NCBI GenBank assembly: GCA_036526195.1
Contig: DATCYZ010000061.1
Location: 1-62,832 of the forward strand
Source: DATCYZ01 sp036526195
GTDB lineage: Bacteria; Pseudomonadota; Gammaproteobacteria; Burkholderiales; SG8-39
Reading direction: 5' to 3'
Length of the DNA stretch: 62,832 nucleotides
The position numbers and the translations under genes are program-made. The notes beneath the pieces were generated by a model. It did no database searches and was not told the DNA's origin. It worked only from the letters and a program-made list of their open reading frames with translations. Numbering within the stretch: position 1 is the stretch's first letter; each line of letters opens with the position of its first letter. Below, piece by piece: positions 62,145 through 62,832 of this stretch.

Positions 62145-62832
62145 ATCCGGTGCTGCTCACTGAAGACCGCGACGGCGTGCGCGTGCTCACCATGAACCGG
62201 CCGGAGAAGCGCAACGCGCTCGACACCGCGCTCACGCGCGCGCTGCTCGAAGCCCTGCGCGCGGCGGACACCGACGCGGCCGTGGGCTGCGTGCTGCTCA
62301 CCGGGGCGGGGGTGGGCTTCTGCGCCGGGGCGGACCTCGGCGAGTTCAAGGACCTGACGCCGGAGCACCAGGACCGCGTCGAGGCGCGTGCCGAGCTCAC
62401 CATGCAGCTGCACCTGGTGTTCTCGCAGATGTCGAAGCCGGTGATCACCGCGGTCAACGGCGCGGCGATGGGCGGCGGGGCGGGCCTCGCGATTGCCGCC
62501 GACATGGCGGTGATGGCCGAGAGCGCGAAGCTCGGCTACCCGGAAACGAAGCACGGCATCGTCGCGGCCATCGTCATGGCGAACCTGGTGCGGCAGGTCG
62601 GGCGCAAGGCGGCCTTCGAGATGGTGGCGCTCGGCGAGCCGGTTGGCGCGATGAAGGCCGCGGCGCTCGGCATGGTGAACCGCGTGGTGGCCGACGAGAT
62701 GCTGATGGACGAGGCGCTGAAGCTCGCGATGAAGCTCGCTGGTGCGAGTCGACCCGCGATGGCCGCCACGAAGCAGCTGTTCCATGCCACGGTGGATCTC
62801 GGCCTCGCCGAGGCGCTCGAGCGCGGGCGCGA
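62141..62832 (+). CDS. enoyl-CoA hydratase/isomerase family protein, partial
   Basis: The gene starts with ATG at 62141, overlapping the previous stop by 4 bases, and runs off the window end after 230 codons. It contains VLTMNRPEKRNALDTALTRA, GCVLLTGAGVGFCAGADL with the oxyanion-hole residues, VITAVNGAAMGGGAGLAIAA and AKLGYPETKHGIVAAIV with the catalytic-Glu region. Crotonase-fold enzymes hydrate or isomerise acyl-CoA thioesters. In this operon it may act on a side-chain or ring-derived CoA ester. About 30 residues of the C-terminus are missing. Confidence 0.9.
   Translation, partial: MNPVLLTEDRDGVRVLTMNRPEKRNALDTALTRALLEALRAADTDAAVGCVLLTGAGVGFCAGADLGEFKDLTPEHQDRVEARAELTMQLHLVFSQMSKPVITAVNGAAMGGGAGLAIAADMAVMAESAKLGYPETKHGIVAAIVMANLVRQVGRKAAFEMVALGEPVGAMKAAALGMVNRVVADEMLMDEALKLAMKLAGASRPAMAATKQLFHATVDLGLAEALERGR

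Overview
The window looks like chromosomal DNA of a GC-rich (about 70% by eye) heterotrophic betaproteobacterium, most likely of the Burkholderiales. The evidence is two Bug/TctC-type periplasmic binding proteins, a protocatechuate 3,4-dioxygenase pair, a 2-oxoacid:ferredoxin oxidoreductase operon, low-specificity threonine aldolase, SelO, and many small catabolic operons with 4-base start/stop overlaps. There are no rRNA or tRNA genes and no CRISPR array. Almost all of the DNA is coding, and 300-base gaps are essentially absent.

Layout. 1-1.3 kb: small genes (DUF4177, YidD-like, TM2 domain, a two-helix membrane peptide). 1.3-4.8 kb: a Bug protein and pxpA, divergent from pxpBC (5-oxoproline use). 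4.8-10.1 kb: P-type cation ATPase, transaldolase, and a MASE2-PAS-PAS sensor with no output domain. 10.2-15.8 kb: NAD(P)H/ferredoxin flavoprotein, class II aldolase and KorAB. 15.9-26.6 kb: class V PLP enzyme, M20 peptidase, MFS transporter, SelO, ketopantoate-reductase-like protein, a decayed response regulator, a giant Ala/Glu/Arg coiled-coil membrane protein, and LtaE. 26.6-30.2 kb is an accessory patch with a Phd/ParE-like toxin-antitoxin pair, an HTH protein, an IS91 transposase with both catalytic tyrosines, and two 129-base direct repeats around a small membrane protein. 30.2-42.4 kb: EamA exporter, aminotransferase, D-aminoacylase-like amidohydrolase, SDR, MscS channel with a cyclic-nucleotide domain, acyltransferase, ABM protein, GhrA-like dehydrogenase, a second Bug protein, and a dioxygenase/MetE-like/NTF2-like operon. 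42.5-53.7 kb is a large, partly duplicated peptide-ligase-like system: circularly permuted ATP-grasp, alpha-E, three transglutaminase-fold proteins and a DUF2126 amidoligase. 53.7-62.8 kb: Rossmann/SAF protein, amidohydrolase, methyltransferase, secreted cyclase-family protein, HMG-CoA-lyase-like enzyme, and pcaHG-marR-nitronate monooxygenase-enoyl-CoA hydratase, which runs off the window.

Three signals cut across the gene list. First, a 20-base AT-rich palindrome (consensus TRGTMACRTATAHGTTACYA) occurs five times. Every copy lies at the 3' end of a gene, and three copies supply stop codons; one copy is the centre of a perfect 48-base palindrome. Second, about ten operon-leading genes without a Shine-Dalgarno have a -10-like hexamer (TANNNT or CATAAT) exactly 6-7 bases before the start codon, the geometry of leaderless transcripts. 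Two gene pairs diverge from spacers of only 22-23 bases. Third, the ATP-grasp/alpha-E/transglutaminase/amidoligase cluster is present both as separate genes and as a fusion, and one of its transglutaminases has lost its catalytic cysteine. All assignments are from reading the sequence; no database search was possible.
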